A stretch of 64,000 nucleotides of DNA from Gemmatimonadota bacterium (GCA_002727195.1 PBWH01000003.1:34871-98870); one strand, 5' to 3'; numbered from the stretch's first letter, positions 1-9,039 are shown. The notes: generated from the letters alone by a model not told the origin. A program made the numbers and translations.

Positions 1-1
1 A

Positions 2-667
2 GCGACACTGGCGGTGGACGATATCAAGGAGGCCGACATCGTGGTGGCAACGCACGGCCACAACGACCACATCGGAGACTCGTATGCAATCTGCCGGAAT
101 ACGGGGGCGACCTTCGTCAGCAACTACGAGCTCTGTGTCGTAGCCGAGCAGAACGGCCTGACGTTGGGTGAGAACGCGGTGCCGTTCAACCCCGGGGGGA
201 CTGTGACGGTTGGGGATATCCGGATCACGGCGACACAGGCATTCCATTCGTTGTCGATGTCGCCCAATCTGTCGAAAGGCGCGGCCCCGGAGAACGGATA
301 CTTCCATCCGGATGGCGGTGTGTGTGGGATCGTTCTTCAATTCGCGAATGGCATCACCGTCTACGACACATCGGACACGTCATTGTTCAGTGACATGCAG
401 TTGATCTCGCAGATGTATGGTCCGCAGATCGCGGTGCTGCCCGTCGGCGGAAAGTTTACTATGGGGGTGTGTGAGGGGGCGAGGGCGGCCAGCTTTATTC
501 GGCCGGACATCGTGATCCCGAATCACTATGGGGAGCCACAAGGTCAACCGGCGGATATCGAAGCGCTGAAGGATGCGGTGGCGTTGCTGTCGCCGAATAC
601 CGATGTGGTGGCGTTGGGGCCGAATGGGGCTGTGACGTATGAGACTAGCTCGTATACCATCGGTTAA
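2..667 (+). CDS. UPF0173-like metal-dependent hydrolase (5' end outside window)
   Basis: The reading frame is open from base 2, so the gene starts before the window; 221 codons are visible. The HGHNDHIGD motif near the start is the HxHxDH metal site of the metallo-beta-lactamase fold. Further conserved pieces are DTSDT (the central Asp ligand region), VLPVGG and IPNHYGE (a late His ligand). This pattern fits the UPF0173/YtkL-like family of about 230 residues, missing only the first 10-20 residues. Members are soluble binuclear-metal hydrolases whose physiological substrate is generally unknown. The gene is followed by 236 bases with no clear gene before the next start. Confidence 0.85.
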   Translation, partial: ATLAVDDIKEADIVVATHGHNDHIGDSYAICRNTGATFVSNYELCVVAEQNGLTLGENAVPFNPGGTVTVGDIRITATQAFHSLSMSPNLSKGAAPENGYFHPDGGVCGIVLQFANGITVYDTSDTSLFSDMQLISQMYGPQIAVLPVGGKFTMGVCEGARAASFIRPDIVIPNHYGEPQGQPADIEALKDAVALLSPNTDVVALGPNGAVTYETSSYTIG

Positions 668-903
668 AGAAACAAAGAGCGGTCACCGGTCTACGCCATG
701 GCTACTGCCCGGCAGGCCCGATTTGTTAGATGAACCCTCCTTCAGGGCAAAGCCGCTACGGTGGGGCAGGCACGCGATGAACACAGGTGGGAAACTGGGA
801 GAGAAGCTCAGTGCTCCGCGGAGGATCACGGTGGGACGGATGGTTCTTGTCCGCGCGGGGTTCTTGGTGCCCAGGAGCTCCATCGCGATAAGTTGAGGCT
901 CTT

Positions 904-2508
904 TTGGATACTGAGTGTGATGGGGTCATTCTCGGGGCTGGCCATAACAGTCTGATTCTGCAGGCGTATTTGTGCCGGGCGGGGTTGGATGTGGTGTGTC
1001 TCGAGCGGAGGGACATAGCGGGTGGGGGGCTGGCGACGGTTGAGAATCCGCGCTATCCCGGATTTCTGCACAATACCCACTCGTTTTACCATCGCGCGAT
1101 CACGCATATGCCGTGGTATCGGGACCTGGATGTGGAAGGGTTCGGAGCGCGGTATATAGAGCCGGATCTCAATGTCGCTCTGGTGCGGGAAAAGGGAGAG
1201 GCGCTCGAGTGGTGGACGGACTTCGACAAAACCGTCGCATCCTTTGCCATGTTCAGCCAGAAGGATGCGGATCGGTTGAGATACTGGCGGGACACCTTCC
1301 TGCCGATCGTTGAGCGGATACTTATTCCAGAAGCACAGAGTCCACCGCTGCCTTCGTCGGACCGACAGAAGATCCTCCAACATACTGAGGAAGGCAGACT
1401 ATTGCTCGAAGTCAGCCAGCTTTCTCCGCTCGAGTTCGTCCAGCGAGAGTTTGAACACCCCGTCATCCAGGCAGGTCTGTTGTTCTTCAACGGTCTGCGC
1501 GAAGTCGACCTGCGTTGTCCCGGGTTCGGCCATCATATCGCTGCTCTGCTCGCGAGTTCGGGGAAAGCTCAGATGTGTCTTGGCGGGGCTGCGGGGCTCG
1601 CGAGGGCACTCGTGAACGCGGTTGCGGCCGCAGGCGGGAACGTTTGTTTGCAGACCGAGCCGTCTCGTATCCTGGTCGAGGGGGATCGTGTCGTCGGTGT
1701 CGAGACGATGGACGGAGAGCGTATTCGCGTCCGACAGTTTGTGGTCAGCGGGTTGAATCCTCATCAGACGTTCCTGGATCTGTTTGACGAGCAAGATGTG
1801 CCCTCTGTCTGGCGGGATCGGGCAAGCCAGTTCGAGTATAACGTGATCGCGCCACTTTTTGGCCTGAACCTCAACCTCGATGCGCCCCTGGCGCTGAACG
1901 CCGCGAGCGATCAGCCTGAACTCCAGGATGCGTTCATGATCATCCTCGGGCTGAACGGAATCGACGACTACCTGGCCATGGTGGACGCGCACGTGAAGGG
2001 TGAGCAGCCGCCGCACATCATGTGGGGGAGCAACCCCACCCGGTTCGACCCGTCTCAGGCGCCGGCAGGCAAACACACGGCCTTCATGTGGCAGAAGATG
2101 CCCTATCGGATGGGGGGCGATCCCGCTACCTGGGATCGTGAACGGGATCGTGTGGGGCGCGAGATGCTCGAGGTGATGTGCCGCCACTTTGATGGCCTGG
2201 CGGATTCGGTGATCGATTCTTTTGTACGCAGTCCACTCGACGTCGAACGTAGCTTCCCGAACATGCGGTATGGCGATCTGTTGATCGGCGCGTTCACGAA
2301 TGATCAGATCGGCTACAACCGGCCTTTCGAGGGAGCCGGTCACTATCGTGGACACCTCGAGGGGATGTATCTCTGCGGGTCGAGTAGCCATCCCGGAGGG
2401 AATGTGACCGGTTTGCCCGGCTACAACTGCGCCCAGGTCGTTTGTGCCGACCTTGGGCTCGATGCTTGGTGGGCCCCGCCTCCCATCGCAGCCAGACTGC
2501 CGCGATGA
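904..2508 (+). CDS. FAD-dependent oxidoreductase, phytoene-desaturase/PYROXD2-like
   Basis: A 534-residue flavoprotein. Residues 8-17 carry the FAD-binding GAGHNSL motif, followed by an acidic end of the second strand (CLERR), as in the CrtI/PYROXD2 branch of the amine-oxidase-like FAD family. The C-terminal part GNVTGLPGYNCA is the second FAD contact typical of that branch. The start chosen is TTG at 904, preceded by TGAGG with a 5-base spacer; no ATG sits close upstream in frame. The stop overlaps the ATG of the alcohol dehydrogenase (ATGA), which suggests translational coupling. Members of this family desaturate or oxidise lipophilic substrates. No carotenoid genes lie nearby, so the substrate here is unknown. 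Confidence 0.85.
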   Translation: MDTECDGVILGAGHNSLILQAYLCRAGLDVVCLERRDIAGGGLATVENPRYPGFLHNTHSFYHRAITHMPWYRDLDVEGFGARYIEPDLNVALVREKGEALEWWTDFDKTVASFAMFSQKDADRLRYWRDTFLPIVERILIPEAQSPPLPSSDRQKILQHTEEGRLLLEVSQLSPLEFVQREFEHPVIQAGLLFFNGLREVDLRCPGFGHHIAALLASSGKAQMCLGGAAGLARALVNAVAAAGGNVCLQTEPSRILVEGDRVVGVETMDGERIRVRQFVVSGLNPHQTFLDLFDEQDVPSVWRDRASQFEYNVIAPLFGLNLNLDAPLALNAASDQPELQDAFMIILGLNGIDDYLAMVDAHVKGEQPPHIMWGSNPTRFDPSQAPAGKHTAFMWQKMPYRMGGDPATWDRERDRVGREMLEVMCRHFDGLADSVIDSFVRSPLDVERSFPNMRYGDLLIGAFTNDQIGYNRPFEGAGHYRGHLEGMYLCGSSSHPGGNVTGLPGYNCAQVVCADLGLDAWWAPPPIAARLPR

Positions 2509-3614
2509 ATCTGCCGGCGGCTTCCTACCTGAACGACATCTATTTCGACTGGGGTGGTGTTACGCAGACGGCGTCCCTCCTCCCTCGATACGGCATCCAG
2601 AATCCATTGGTGGTCACGGACCGGCACCTCAAAGCTTTGGGGATTGTCGATCGGACCGGGCTGTCTGACTACGCAGTATTCGACGATGTTGAGACGAACC
2701 CGTCAGAGTCCAGTGCACGGGAAGCACTCGAGCGTTACAGAACCTCGGGATGTGATGGGCTCATCGCGATTGGTGGTGGCTCGCCGATCGATCTGGCGAA
2801 GATTGTCGGGCTGATGGTTGAGCACACCGATCTCCTCGCCTCATACGCGATCGTAGAGAGAGGTCCTGCGGCCATCACTGGAGATGTTCCTCCTCTGGTT
2901 GCTGTACCCACGACGGCAGGTAGTGGAAGCGAAGTGGGACGCGCCGCACTGATTACGGTTAGAGACGGACGAAAGCTCGGGTTCCTGAGTCCCAAGCTGC
3001 TTCCGGTGGCCGCTGTATGCGATCCGGAATTGACCGTCTCCTGTCCGGACTCGCTAACCGCGGCAACGGGAATGGACGCGATCTCACACTGCGTGGAGGC
3101 CATCCTGAGTCCGAGAGCGAACCCGGTGGCTGATGTCCTAGCGCGGGATGGGCTGACGCGTGGGGTCAGAGCCATTCGTCAGGTCAGAGAAAACCCACAA
3201 TCTCGACGAGATCGTGAAGACATGGTGTGGTGCTCGGTCCTTGGTGGGCTGGCGTTCCAGAAGGGGCTGGGGGTGGTTCATGCCTTGAGTCATCCGTTGG
3301 GGCGATTTGAGGGCCTCAGACTTCACCATGGGACGCTGAACGGCTTGTTCCTGCCTGAAGTGCTCAGATTCAACGCCAATGCGAAGATCGAGATGAAGAC
3401 TGTCTCTAACGCGGTCGGTGGGGTAGACCCTGCGTCTTTCTTCGAGGACCTGCTTGTAGCCCTGAATCTCCCATCCCGCCTGAGTGACTTGGGCGTGACA
3501 GAGTCACACATCCAGTCGTCTGCTACGCTGGCTGCCACGGATCATTGTGTCGCTACCAATCCAAGACCGTTCAGTGAAGTGGATGCGCTGAACCTTTATC
3601 GACGTTGTCTCTGA
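2505..3614 (+). CDS. Iron-containing alcohol dehydrogenase family protein
   Basis: A 369-residue NAD(P)-dependent dehydrogenase of the group III (Fe-ADH) type. GGGSPIDLAK (about residues 90-99) is the nucleotide-binding loop and PTTAGSGSE (135-143) is the family signature. The metal ligands are all present: Asp191 and His195 in GMDAISH, His263 in HALSHPLG, and His275 in LHHG. The frame is open further upstream to 2442, but the ATG at 2505 overlaps the previous stop and gives the normal family N-terminus. The gene sits between a FAD oxidoreductase and an rRNA methyltransferase-like gene in one overlapping chain. The substrate is not evident; the family oxidises primary or secondary alcohols or diols. 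Confidence 0.9.
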   Translation: MNLPAASYLNDIYFDWGGVTQTASLLPRYGIQNPLVVTDRHLKALGIVDRTGLSDYAVFDDVETNPSESSAREALERYRTSGCDGLIAIGGGSPIDLAKIVGLMVEHTDLLASYAIVERGPAAITGDVPPLVAVPTTAGSGSEVGRAALITVRDGRKLGFLSPKLLPVAAVCDPELTVSCPDSLTAATGMDAISHCVEAILSPRANPVADVLARDGLTRGVRAIRQVRENPQSRRDREDMVWCSVLGGLAFQKGLGVVHALSHPLGRFEGLRLHHGTLNGLFLPEVLRFNANAKIEMKTVSNAVGGVDPASFFEDLLVALNLPSRLSDLGVTESHIQSSATLAATDHCVATNPRPFSEVDALNLYRRCL

Positions 3615-3622
3615 GAGGTCCC

Positions 3623-4819
3623 TTGACGTATCAGCAAGTCATTCTGAGGCGTGGTAAAGAGCGACGGTTGCTCGAAGGACATCCGTGGGTGTTCAGCGGC
3701 GCCGTAGGGCAACATCCGGATGGCGTGGAGCCTGGCGCGACGGTGGACGTCCTCGACGCGGAAGGTGTGTTTGTCGCTCGCGGCTACTACAACGCGGCGT
3801 CATCGATCCCTGTAAGAGTGCTGACGCGCAATCTGGGCGAGACGATCGACGCGAATTTTGTGCGAGAACGGATCCGTCGGGCTATCGATCTGCGACGGTC
3901 CTGGATCGACCAGAAGACGACAAATGCCTACCGCGTCGTGCACGGTGAGAGTGACGGCCTGCCGGGTCTGATTGTCGATCGCTATGCGGATTTTCTGGTG
4001 GTTCAGTTCCACACACTTGGTGTCGAGGTTATGCGGGACACGGTGGTCGACGTCCTGAACGAGTTGATGTCGCCAACTGGGATCTGGGAGCGGAGCGATG
4101 TGGGCACACGTCGTGCCGACGGGTTGGCCGAATTTCCGACAGGTCTTATATCTGGTGACGAGCCGCCTGACCTGATCGAGGTGTCGGAGAACCGTGCGCT
4201 GTTCGCGATCGATGTTCGGCGAGGGCAGAAGACGGGATTCTTCCTGGATCAGCGTGAGAATCGGCAAACGCTCCAGACCTTTTCCCGCGATCGCGATGTC
4301 CTGAACTGCTTCTGCTATACGGGCGGCTTCTCGATCTTCGCTGCCAGAGGCAAGGCGAGCATGGTAGTGAGCGTGGATGTGTCGCAGCCGGCGATCGATT
4401 TGGTAGAGCACAACCTCCGTCTCAACCGATTCGACCCCGAGACGCACCCATGTATTGCCGCAAACGTGTTCGACTACTTGAAGGAATGTAAGGCGAACAA
4501 ACAGACTTTCGATTGCATCGTGGTGGATCCACCGGCGTTTGTGAAGACGCAGCGTGCGATTCCGCAGGCGACTCGGGCCTACATCAGCCTGAATCGGAAG
4601 GCAGTGGAGTTGATCCGGCCGGGTGGGCTTCTCGTCACGGCGTCGTGTTCCACACAGATCGACTACGAATCGTTCTTCACGATCGTGAAGCACGCGGCGT
4701 CTGCTGCCGGACGGGCCGTGCAGATAGTGAAATCCCATCTTCAGGCGATCGATCATCCTGCCCCGGTTTCGTTTCCGGAGGGGCGGTATCTGAAGTGTCT
4801 GTTCGGGATCGTTCACTGA
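3623..4819 (+). CDS. Class I rRNA methyltransferase, RlmI-like (PUA + SAM domain)
   Basis: About 398 residues. The N-terminus (ILRRGKERRLLEGHPWVF) is the PUA domain start typical of RlmI/YccW proteins, which methylate a cytosine C5 of 23S rRNA. The C-terminal half has the Rossmann SAM site (VLNCFCYTGGFSIFAA) and the catalytic VVDPPAF motif (DPP followed by Phe), then LVTASCS with a Cys. The frame also has a TTG at 3605, but GAGAGG at 3613-3618 lies just before the TTG at 3623, so 3623 is preferred; the spacer of 4 is short. The ribosome-binding site covers the stop codon of the alcohol dehydrogenase. Confidence 0.85.
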   Translation: MTYQQVILRRGKERRLLEGHPWVFSGAVGQHPDGVEPGATVDVLDAEGVFVARGYYNAASSIPVRVLTRNLGETIDANFVRERIRRAIDLRRSWIDQKTTNAYRVVHGESDGLPGLIVDRYADFLVVQFHTLGVEVMRDTVVDVLNELMSPTGIWERSDVGTRRADGLAEFPTGLISGDEPPDLIEVSENRALFAIDVRRGQKTGFFLDQRENRQTLQTFSRDRDVLNCFCYTGGFSIFAARGKASMVVSVDVSQPAIDLVEHNLRLNRFDPETHPCIAANVFDYLKECKANKQTFDCIVVDPPAFVKTQRAIPQATRAYISLNRKAVELIRPGGLLVTASCSTQIDYESFFTIVKHAASAAGRAVQIVKSHLQAIDHPAPVSFPEGRYLKCLFGIVH

Positions 4820-4925
4820 CAAAATCTTGGCAGCGTGTTCTGGCGCCGAGGGCTCTTTGGATGAGCGAAGAGGTCGTATAGCGCGGCTCTGGCTGCCTGA
4901 CCCCTTCGTAGCAGGGCCTCCCGCC

Positions 4926-4962
4926 CCTTGCTAACTGTCGGTCGCCCCTGCGGGGCTGAAAC
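4926..4962 (+). repeat. Short intergenic repeat, copy A (CTAACTGTCGG...GGGGCTGA)
   Basis: This 37-base stretch between the methyltransferase and the sialidase resembles bases 19666-19702 (about 80 percent identical by eye, ungapped). Both share a GCTAACT-TCGG core followed by a small GC-rich hairpin ending GGGGCTGA. The rest of the 190-base gap (4820-5009) has no gene that I can support. Confidence 0.5.
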
Positions 4963-5009
4963 TGATTCTTCTCTCTTTACTTCTCGCAGTTTCAAATTGG
5001 GAGTGACCC

Positions 5010-6026
5010 GTGTCCATCTTAAGCTGGCAAGCTGTTGCTGAACCTTCGGAGCGATATCCTTCGTGTCATTGCTCCGTCCTGATTGAGCTCGATAATGGTG
5101 ATGTGCTCGTCGGGTACTATGCCGGTAGTGGAGAGGCGAGGCCTGATGCTGCCTGGGTTCTGGCCCGGCGTAGCCCAGGGGATGATGTGTTCGGTGATCT
5201 GTCTGTCGTGGCGGACACTGAGGGAAAGCCTGAAGGGAATGGCGTTCTGTATCAGAACAACTCGGGCGAACTCTACTGTGTCTACGGGACGATGCACGGT
5301 GATCTGGATGGGCCGGCGGGGCCGGGGGTGCGCTGGCGTACGTGCGATCTAAGGATGAAGCGGTCCGATGACCGGGGAATCAGTTGGTCGGATGTCGTGA
5401 TGATCGATGAGAAGTGGGGGAACGTTCCTCGATGTAAACCCCTGGTCACGCAGGACGGCACGGTTCTGATTGGGGTGGAGTACGACGATGGGAACTCGAG
5501 GATCTGGTCGAGCGCGGATGAGGGCGCATCGTGGGAGATGTGTGGGCGGATCGAGGGGGAGAAGAACCAGCATCCGGCGTTGCTCGAGAGATCAGACGGG
5601 TCTGTTCTCGCGCTGCTTCGGCCTTGTGGTGGACAGGGCCGTATTCTGCAGAGTGTTTCGGAGGACAGAGGGTGGACTTGGTCTCCTGCGACCCTGAGCG
5701 ATCTCGCCTCACCGTTCGCGGGTCTGGACGCTGTTCGTCTGGAGGACGGGCGGTTTGTGATTGTCTACAACAGCAATCCGGAGGCTCGCAATCCGTTGTC
5801 GATCGCCGTCAGTGAGGATGAAGGTGAGAGCTGGCCGGTCCGGAGAGATCTCGTCACGGGCGAAGGACAGTTCCACTATCCCGCGATGATCCTGGATCGG
5901 CCAGGGCGTTTACAGATTGTGTTCACCAACAACCGGAAAACGATTGATCACGTGGTGGTGGATCTTGACTGGCTTGACGGTACGGAAGACGGCCTTCATT
6001 GGGATGGGACCAGGAGGTCGGTCTAG
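5010..6026 (+). CDS. Sialidase-like BNR/Asp-box beta-propeller protein
   Basis: A 338-residue protein with four Asp boxes at almost exact 49-residue spacing: SDDRGISW (119-126), SADEGASW (168-175), SEDRGWTW (217-224) and SEDEGESW (268-275). This is the signature of six-bladed sialidase-type propellers. No signal peptide is visible, so the product appears cytoplasmic, as for many exo-alpha-sialidase-like proteins of marine and FCB bacteria. It starts at GTG 5010 behind GGGAGTGA. True sialidase activity is uncertain, because the family includes many enzymes of unknown substrate. The stop overlaps the convergent rhomboid stop through the shared tetranucleotide CTAG. Confidence 0.85.
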   Translation: MSILSWQAVAEPSERYPSCHCSVLIELDNGDVLVGYYAGSGEARPDAAWVLARRSPGDDVFGDLSVVADTEGKPEGNGVLYQNNSGELYCVYGTMHGDLDGPAGPGVRWRTCDLRMKRSDDRGISWSDVVMIDEKWGNVPRCKPLVTQDGTVLIGVEYDDGNSRIWSSADEGASWEMCGRIEGEKNQHPALLERSDGSVLALLRPCGGQGRILQSVSEDRGWTWSPATLSDLASPFAGLDAVRLEDGRFVIVYNSNPEARNPLSIAVSEDEGESWPVRRDLVTGEGQFHYPAMILDRPGRLQIVFTNNRKTIDHVVVDLDWLDGTEDGLHWDGTRRSV

Positions 6027-6850
6027 CGAAGGAACAGTACAGGCCAGTAGTTGATGAGGGACATGGTAAAGGCTCCTCCGGTGAGAACCAGAAGACCCAG
6101 CGCAAAGAGGATGACGGGGCGGGTCTCTTTGTATGCTGCTCCACCGACGAGGGCCTGGCTCGCGATCCACCCACCGATGAACCCGCCCAGATGGGCAATG
6201 TTGTTAACCCCACTCATCATGAAACCGAAGATGAACATCAGGATTGCCCACTGCCAGACCTGACGGGTCATCATGGCTGCAACACTGCCCTGATGGTTCC
6301 TGCCATACACGATCAAAGCCGCGAGCAGCCCGAAGATCGCACCCGATGCACCGATGGTTGGCGCACCCGAGCTCAGGTTGGATAGCACGAAGCCAAACAC
6401 ACCGCCTGCTGTAAAGATGATGAAGAATCGCGCTGGCCCGTAGAGGTGGCCTACCTCGGGCCCCAGTTGGCGTATCCACATGAAGTTGAAAAGAATGTGA
6501 AGCAAGCTGCCGTGCAGGTAGATCGCTGTAAGGTTCGTCCACCATGGCAGCCCACCCCCAGTCATCCCGAGCAGGATCAGCGGGCGACGACCGGGGCTGA
6601 GCATCCCGAAGATGCCGCCACGTGTCGTAAGGGTCGCACCAAGATCCAACACGAGTGAGAGAACGTATAGTGCAATGCAGGCGGTCGGGATCAGGGACAG
6701 GATGTCGATCTGCTGTCCGAAGAGCCGCGTGAGGTAGGGGCCGAGTCCGAATAGATTGGGGTGCTTGGCACCACAGATCGGACAGGCGGTCTCCTCGGTG
6801 CTGATCAGGTTGCCGCAGCCTGGGCAAACCATGGAGGACGGACGATTCAT
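6023..6850 (-). CDS. Rhomboid-family intramembrane serine protease with N-terminal zinc ribbon
   Basis: A 275-residue membrane protein. Residues 7-26 form a zinc ribbon with two CxxC pairs (Cys9/Cys12 and Cys23/Cys26). About six hydrophobic segments follow. The catalytic Ser169 lies in GASGAIFG and His220 in NNIAHLGGFIGG, the rhomboid dyad; the HILFNFMW segment is the conserved loop1/TM2 region. It would cleave single-pass membrane proteins within the bilayer; the substrate is unknown. The start ATG at 6850 lies just after the class V aminotransferase stop (6 bases apart), so the two are probably co-transcribed on the minus strand. Confidence 0.92.
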   Translation of the reverse strand: MNRPSSMVCPGCGNLISTEETACPICGAKHPNLFGLGPYLTRLFGQQIDILSLIPTACIALYVLSLVLDLGATLTTRGGIFGMLSPGRRPLILLGMTGGGLPWWTNLTAIYLHGSLLHILFNFMWIRQLGPEVGHLYGPARFFIIFTAGGVFGFVLSNLSSGAPTIGASGAIFGLLAALIVYGRNHQGSVAAMMTRQVWQWAILMFIFGFMMSGVNNIAHLGGFIGGWIASQALVGGAAYKETRPVILFALGLLVLTGGAFTMSLINYWPVLFLR

Positions 6851-6856
6851 TCGCTG

Positions 6857-8005
6857 CTAGCTTGCTCCGTTCAGCTGATCCCAGTTCTCGATGATGGCGG
6901 TCAGGCCATCCAGCAGTTGCCCCATCTCTTCTTCCGACGTCATTCCCATCGCGGCGATCCGTATGTAACCTTCGGCCGTCGATCCGTATCCCGGAGCGAT
7001 CTGGGCATTCAGGTGCTCCTTCGCCGCCGCCGTCAGGCCCGGACCGGTTAGACCATCCGGAACAGAGATGGTGCTGAGGGTTGGACTCTCGAAACCGGGT
7101 TTGGATAGCAAGTAAAGGCCGTGTTTCTCCGCCCAGGCGTGTTGAGCGTCTGTCAATGCCCTGTGGCGGTCGAACCGCGCGTCACCTTCTGTCTGCATTT
7201 CACGGAGTCTTGCGCTGATGCAGCGGAGCGTCAGGTCCGGAACCGTCATGGGGGTTTGATGCTTCTCGGCTCGCGCCACCCACTCCACCATATCCAGCAC
7301 ATACCCACGATTCTCGACGGTCTCCGCCAACCGCATCGCCCGGTCCGAGACGATCATCACCGATCCGATTGTCGGGATCGAGAAGTCCTTCTGCAGACTC
7401 CAGAGGTAGTAATCCGGTTGCAGCTGATCGATCCGAACGTCCACAGCCCCCGCGATGCTCACAGCATCGATGCCGATCAGGATGTCGGGTGAACGGTGCC
7501 GAACGACATCGCATAGGGCTTCAATATCCAACGCCACACCAGTGCTGGTCTCGTTGTGGATCAGCAGGACGAGGTCGTAACCCTTCGAGAGTTCAGCCTG
7601 AAGGGCATCCGGGGTAATCCCATCACCCCAATCAGCACTCAGGATCTCGACGTGGCGCCCGCGATCGGCCAGAACCTGGCCCCATCGCTTGGAGAACGAC
7701 CCGATGTCGAGGCTGAGCGTTCGAAACGACGACGGCGTGTTGTTGACGACCATTTCCCAGTTATAGCTTCCCGTATGTCCGAAGATCAGCGGACGGTCCT
7801 TTTCCGGGACGTGGAAGGTCTCTCGGAGGAGGTGCTCCGTTTCCTCGTAGCAGGTCTTGAACTCCGTGGCCCGATGCGTGAAGGTGGCCCGGTATTTGGA
7901 GAGGACCTCCCGAACTGCAGGTGAAAGTTCGTGGGGGCCCGGAGCAAAGAGCTTGAGGTCTGGAAACTTCAGAGATTCGAGGGTTGTGGACAGTTCGGTG
8001 GTCAC
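6857..8005 (-). CDS. Class V aminotransferase (alanine-glyoxylate / serine-pyruvate type)
   Basis: A 382-residue PLP enzyme. The N-terminal LFAPGPHELSPAV is the phosphate-loop region typical of alanine-glyoxylate aminotransferases. Asp180 in GIDAVS contacts the pyridine nitrogen and Lys206 in SLQKDFS is the expected Schiff-base lysine. ARLREMQTEGD and IRIAAMG match the C-terminal domain. It starts at GTG 8005. A tRNA terminator hairpin lies only 14 bases upstream, so expression needs read-through or a promoter not resolved here. Candidate activities are transamination of glyoxylate, serine or 2-aminoethylphosphonate; sequence alone does not choose among them. Confidence 0.87.
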   Translation of the reverse strand: MTTELSTTLESLKFPDLKLFAPGPHELSPAVREVLSKYRATFTHRATEFKTCYEETEHLLRETFHVPEKDRPLIFGHTGSYNWEMVVNNTPSSFRTLSLDIGSFSKRWGQVLADRGRHVEILSADWGDGITPDALQAELSKGYDLVLLIHNETSTGVALDIEALCDVVRHRSPDILIGIDAVSIAGAVDVRIDQLQPDYYLWSLQKDFSIPTIGSVMIVSDRAMRLAETVENRGYVLDMVEWVARAEKHQTPMTVPDLTLRCISARLREMQTEGDARFDRHRALTDAQHAWAEKHGLYLLSKPGFESPTLSTISVPDGLTGPGLTAAAKEHLNAQIAPGYGSTAEGYIRIAAMGMTSEEEMGQLLDGLTAIIENWDQLNGAS

Positions 8006-8018
8006 GCCTTGACTCCAA

Positions 8019-8056
8019 CAAAAGACAAAGTCCGCTAAACGTGGCGTCTAGCGGAC
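8019..8056 (-). terminator. Rho-independent terminator after tRNA-Gly
   Basis: On the minus strand a perfect 8-bp stem (GTCCGCTA/TAGCGGAC, 8030-8037 with 8049-8056) is followed by a T-rich tail (TTTGTCTTTTG). It sits 15 bases after the tRNA CCA end and just before the aminotransferase start. Confidence 0.75.
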
Positions 8057-8070
8057 CGTGCGGATTATTA

Positions 8071-8146
<76 letters not shown>

Positions 8147-8172
8147 TCTTTCAAGCCGTCGCAGAATAAACC

Positions 8173-8201
8173 AAACTACAAAAGTGGTTCATGGGTGTCA
8201 A
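8173..8201 (-). promoter_or_regulatory. Probable promoter of tRNA-Gly
   Basis: On the minus strand a perfect TTGACA (8196-8201) is followed, after 17 bases, by TAGTTT (8173-8178), 27 bases upstream of the mature tRNA 5' end. The -35 box is ideal and the -10 box is weak. Confidence 0.5.
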
Positions 8202-8203
8202 GA

Positions 8204-8227
8204 GAAACCCCCTTGAAACGGGGTTTC
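8204..8227 (-). terminator. Possible terminator after the GGDEF gene
   Basis: An 8-bp perfect stem GAAACCCC/GGGGTTTC with an 8-base loop lies 9 bases after the GGDEF stop and just before the tRNA promoter. The T-tract on the minus side is poor, so this is a likely but not ideal terminator. Confidence 0.5.
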
Positions 8228-8235
8228 CTGGCAGG

Positions 8236-9039
8236 TCATGAAGCGGTTGCGGAGGCGTCGACCGCATGCCCATTCAATTCGGGCCAGACGCGGTTCTTCT
8301 CTTGTTTGGCGAGGTAAACGGCCTTGTCGGCTGCGTCGATCAGTTCGGATTCGCTGGACATCTCTGGCGTGAGGGTTCCGACACCGATGCTGATGGTGAC
8401 TGGAAGCGCGAGTCCCGCGTTCTTCTGCGCGCTCCCGATGCCGTCGTGGAGCTGATGCGCCAGGTTGAGCGCCGTCTCGCCATCTGTGTGGGGGAGGATG
8501 ATCACAAACTCTTCACCACCATACCGGATAGGGATGTCGACCTCTCGCAGGCGATCGAGGATGAATCGCCCCAGGAAGGTGAGTGTTTGGTCTCCTTCGG
8601 CGTGACCGTAGGTATCGTTGATTGCCTTGAAATCGTCCACGTCGACGAACAGTGCGGATAGTGGGAGCTCATAGCGCTTGGCGCGCCGATACTCCTCGCG
8701 GAGCCGCGTGTCCATGATGTTCCTCGAGAACAGGCCGGTCAGCTTGTCGTAGATGGCCGCCTGCATCAGGTCCTGCATCGCGTCTTTCCTCAAGACGCAG
8801 AAGTCGTCGATGGAGTAAGGAAGGTCAGGCGTGTTCAGCAGGTCGAGGAGGGCAACGGCCTCGTGAACGGGGTGCCCCAACTGCTCCTGCATGCGCTCCC
8901 GATGCCGGTTGATGTGCTCAGAAAGCCGCTCCAGGTCGATCCCGACCAAAGCACTGGGCAGACCTAGCAGGTTGGCGCGCTCCGAAGCACCGTCGTCGGT
9001 CTGGTCGAGGATCTGGTTGACGATATCTAGCAGATTCAT
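8236..9039 (-). CDS. GGDEF-domain diguanylate cyclase
   Basis: A 267-residue protein. The C-terminal half is a GGDEF domain with intact GGEEF (residues 174-178), preceded by the conserved DVDDFKAINDTYGHAEGD metal and guanine-binding segment. The N-terminal 100 residues are helical and not a domain I recognise; they have no clear transmembrane segments, so the enzyme is probably soluble. It should make cyclic di-GMP from two GTP. The HD-GYP protein at 45.7 kb is a potential opposing phosphodiesterase. No RxxD inhibitory site is obvious in front of GGEEF. It starts at ATG 9039 with no clear Shine-Dalgarno sequence. Confidence 0.9.
   Translation of the reverse strand: MNLLDIVNQILDQTDDGASERANLLGLPSALVGIDLERLSEHINRHRERMQEQLGHPVHEAVALLDLLNTPDLPYSIDDFCVLRKDAMQDLMQAAIYDKLTGLFSRNIMDTRLREEYRRAKRYELPLSALFVDVDDFKAINDTYGHAEGDQTLTFLGRFILDRLREVDIPIRYGGEEFVIILPHTDGETALNLAHQLHDGIGSAQKNAGLALPVTISIGVGTLTPEMSSESELIDAADKAVYLAKQEKNRVWPELNGHAVDASATAS

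Noticed and set aside
668..903. Possible cyclic di-GMP riboswitch (an AGGGCAAAGCC segment near 746)
   Set aside because: Only a short phrase resembles the GEMM core; the tetraloop/receptor region and closing stem are absent. I see no gene or other element I can support in this gap.
1399..2391. Long minus-strand open frame (330 codons) opposite the FAD oxidoreductase
   Set aside because: It lies wholly antisense to a well-supported gene, has Arg/His-rich shadow composition and no recognisable domain.
3800..4822. Long minus-strand open frame (340 codons) opposite the RlmI-like gene
   Set aside because: The plus strand encodes PUA and SAM-methyltransferase motifs; the antisense frame has none and typical shadow composition.
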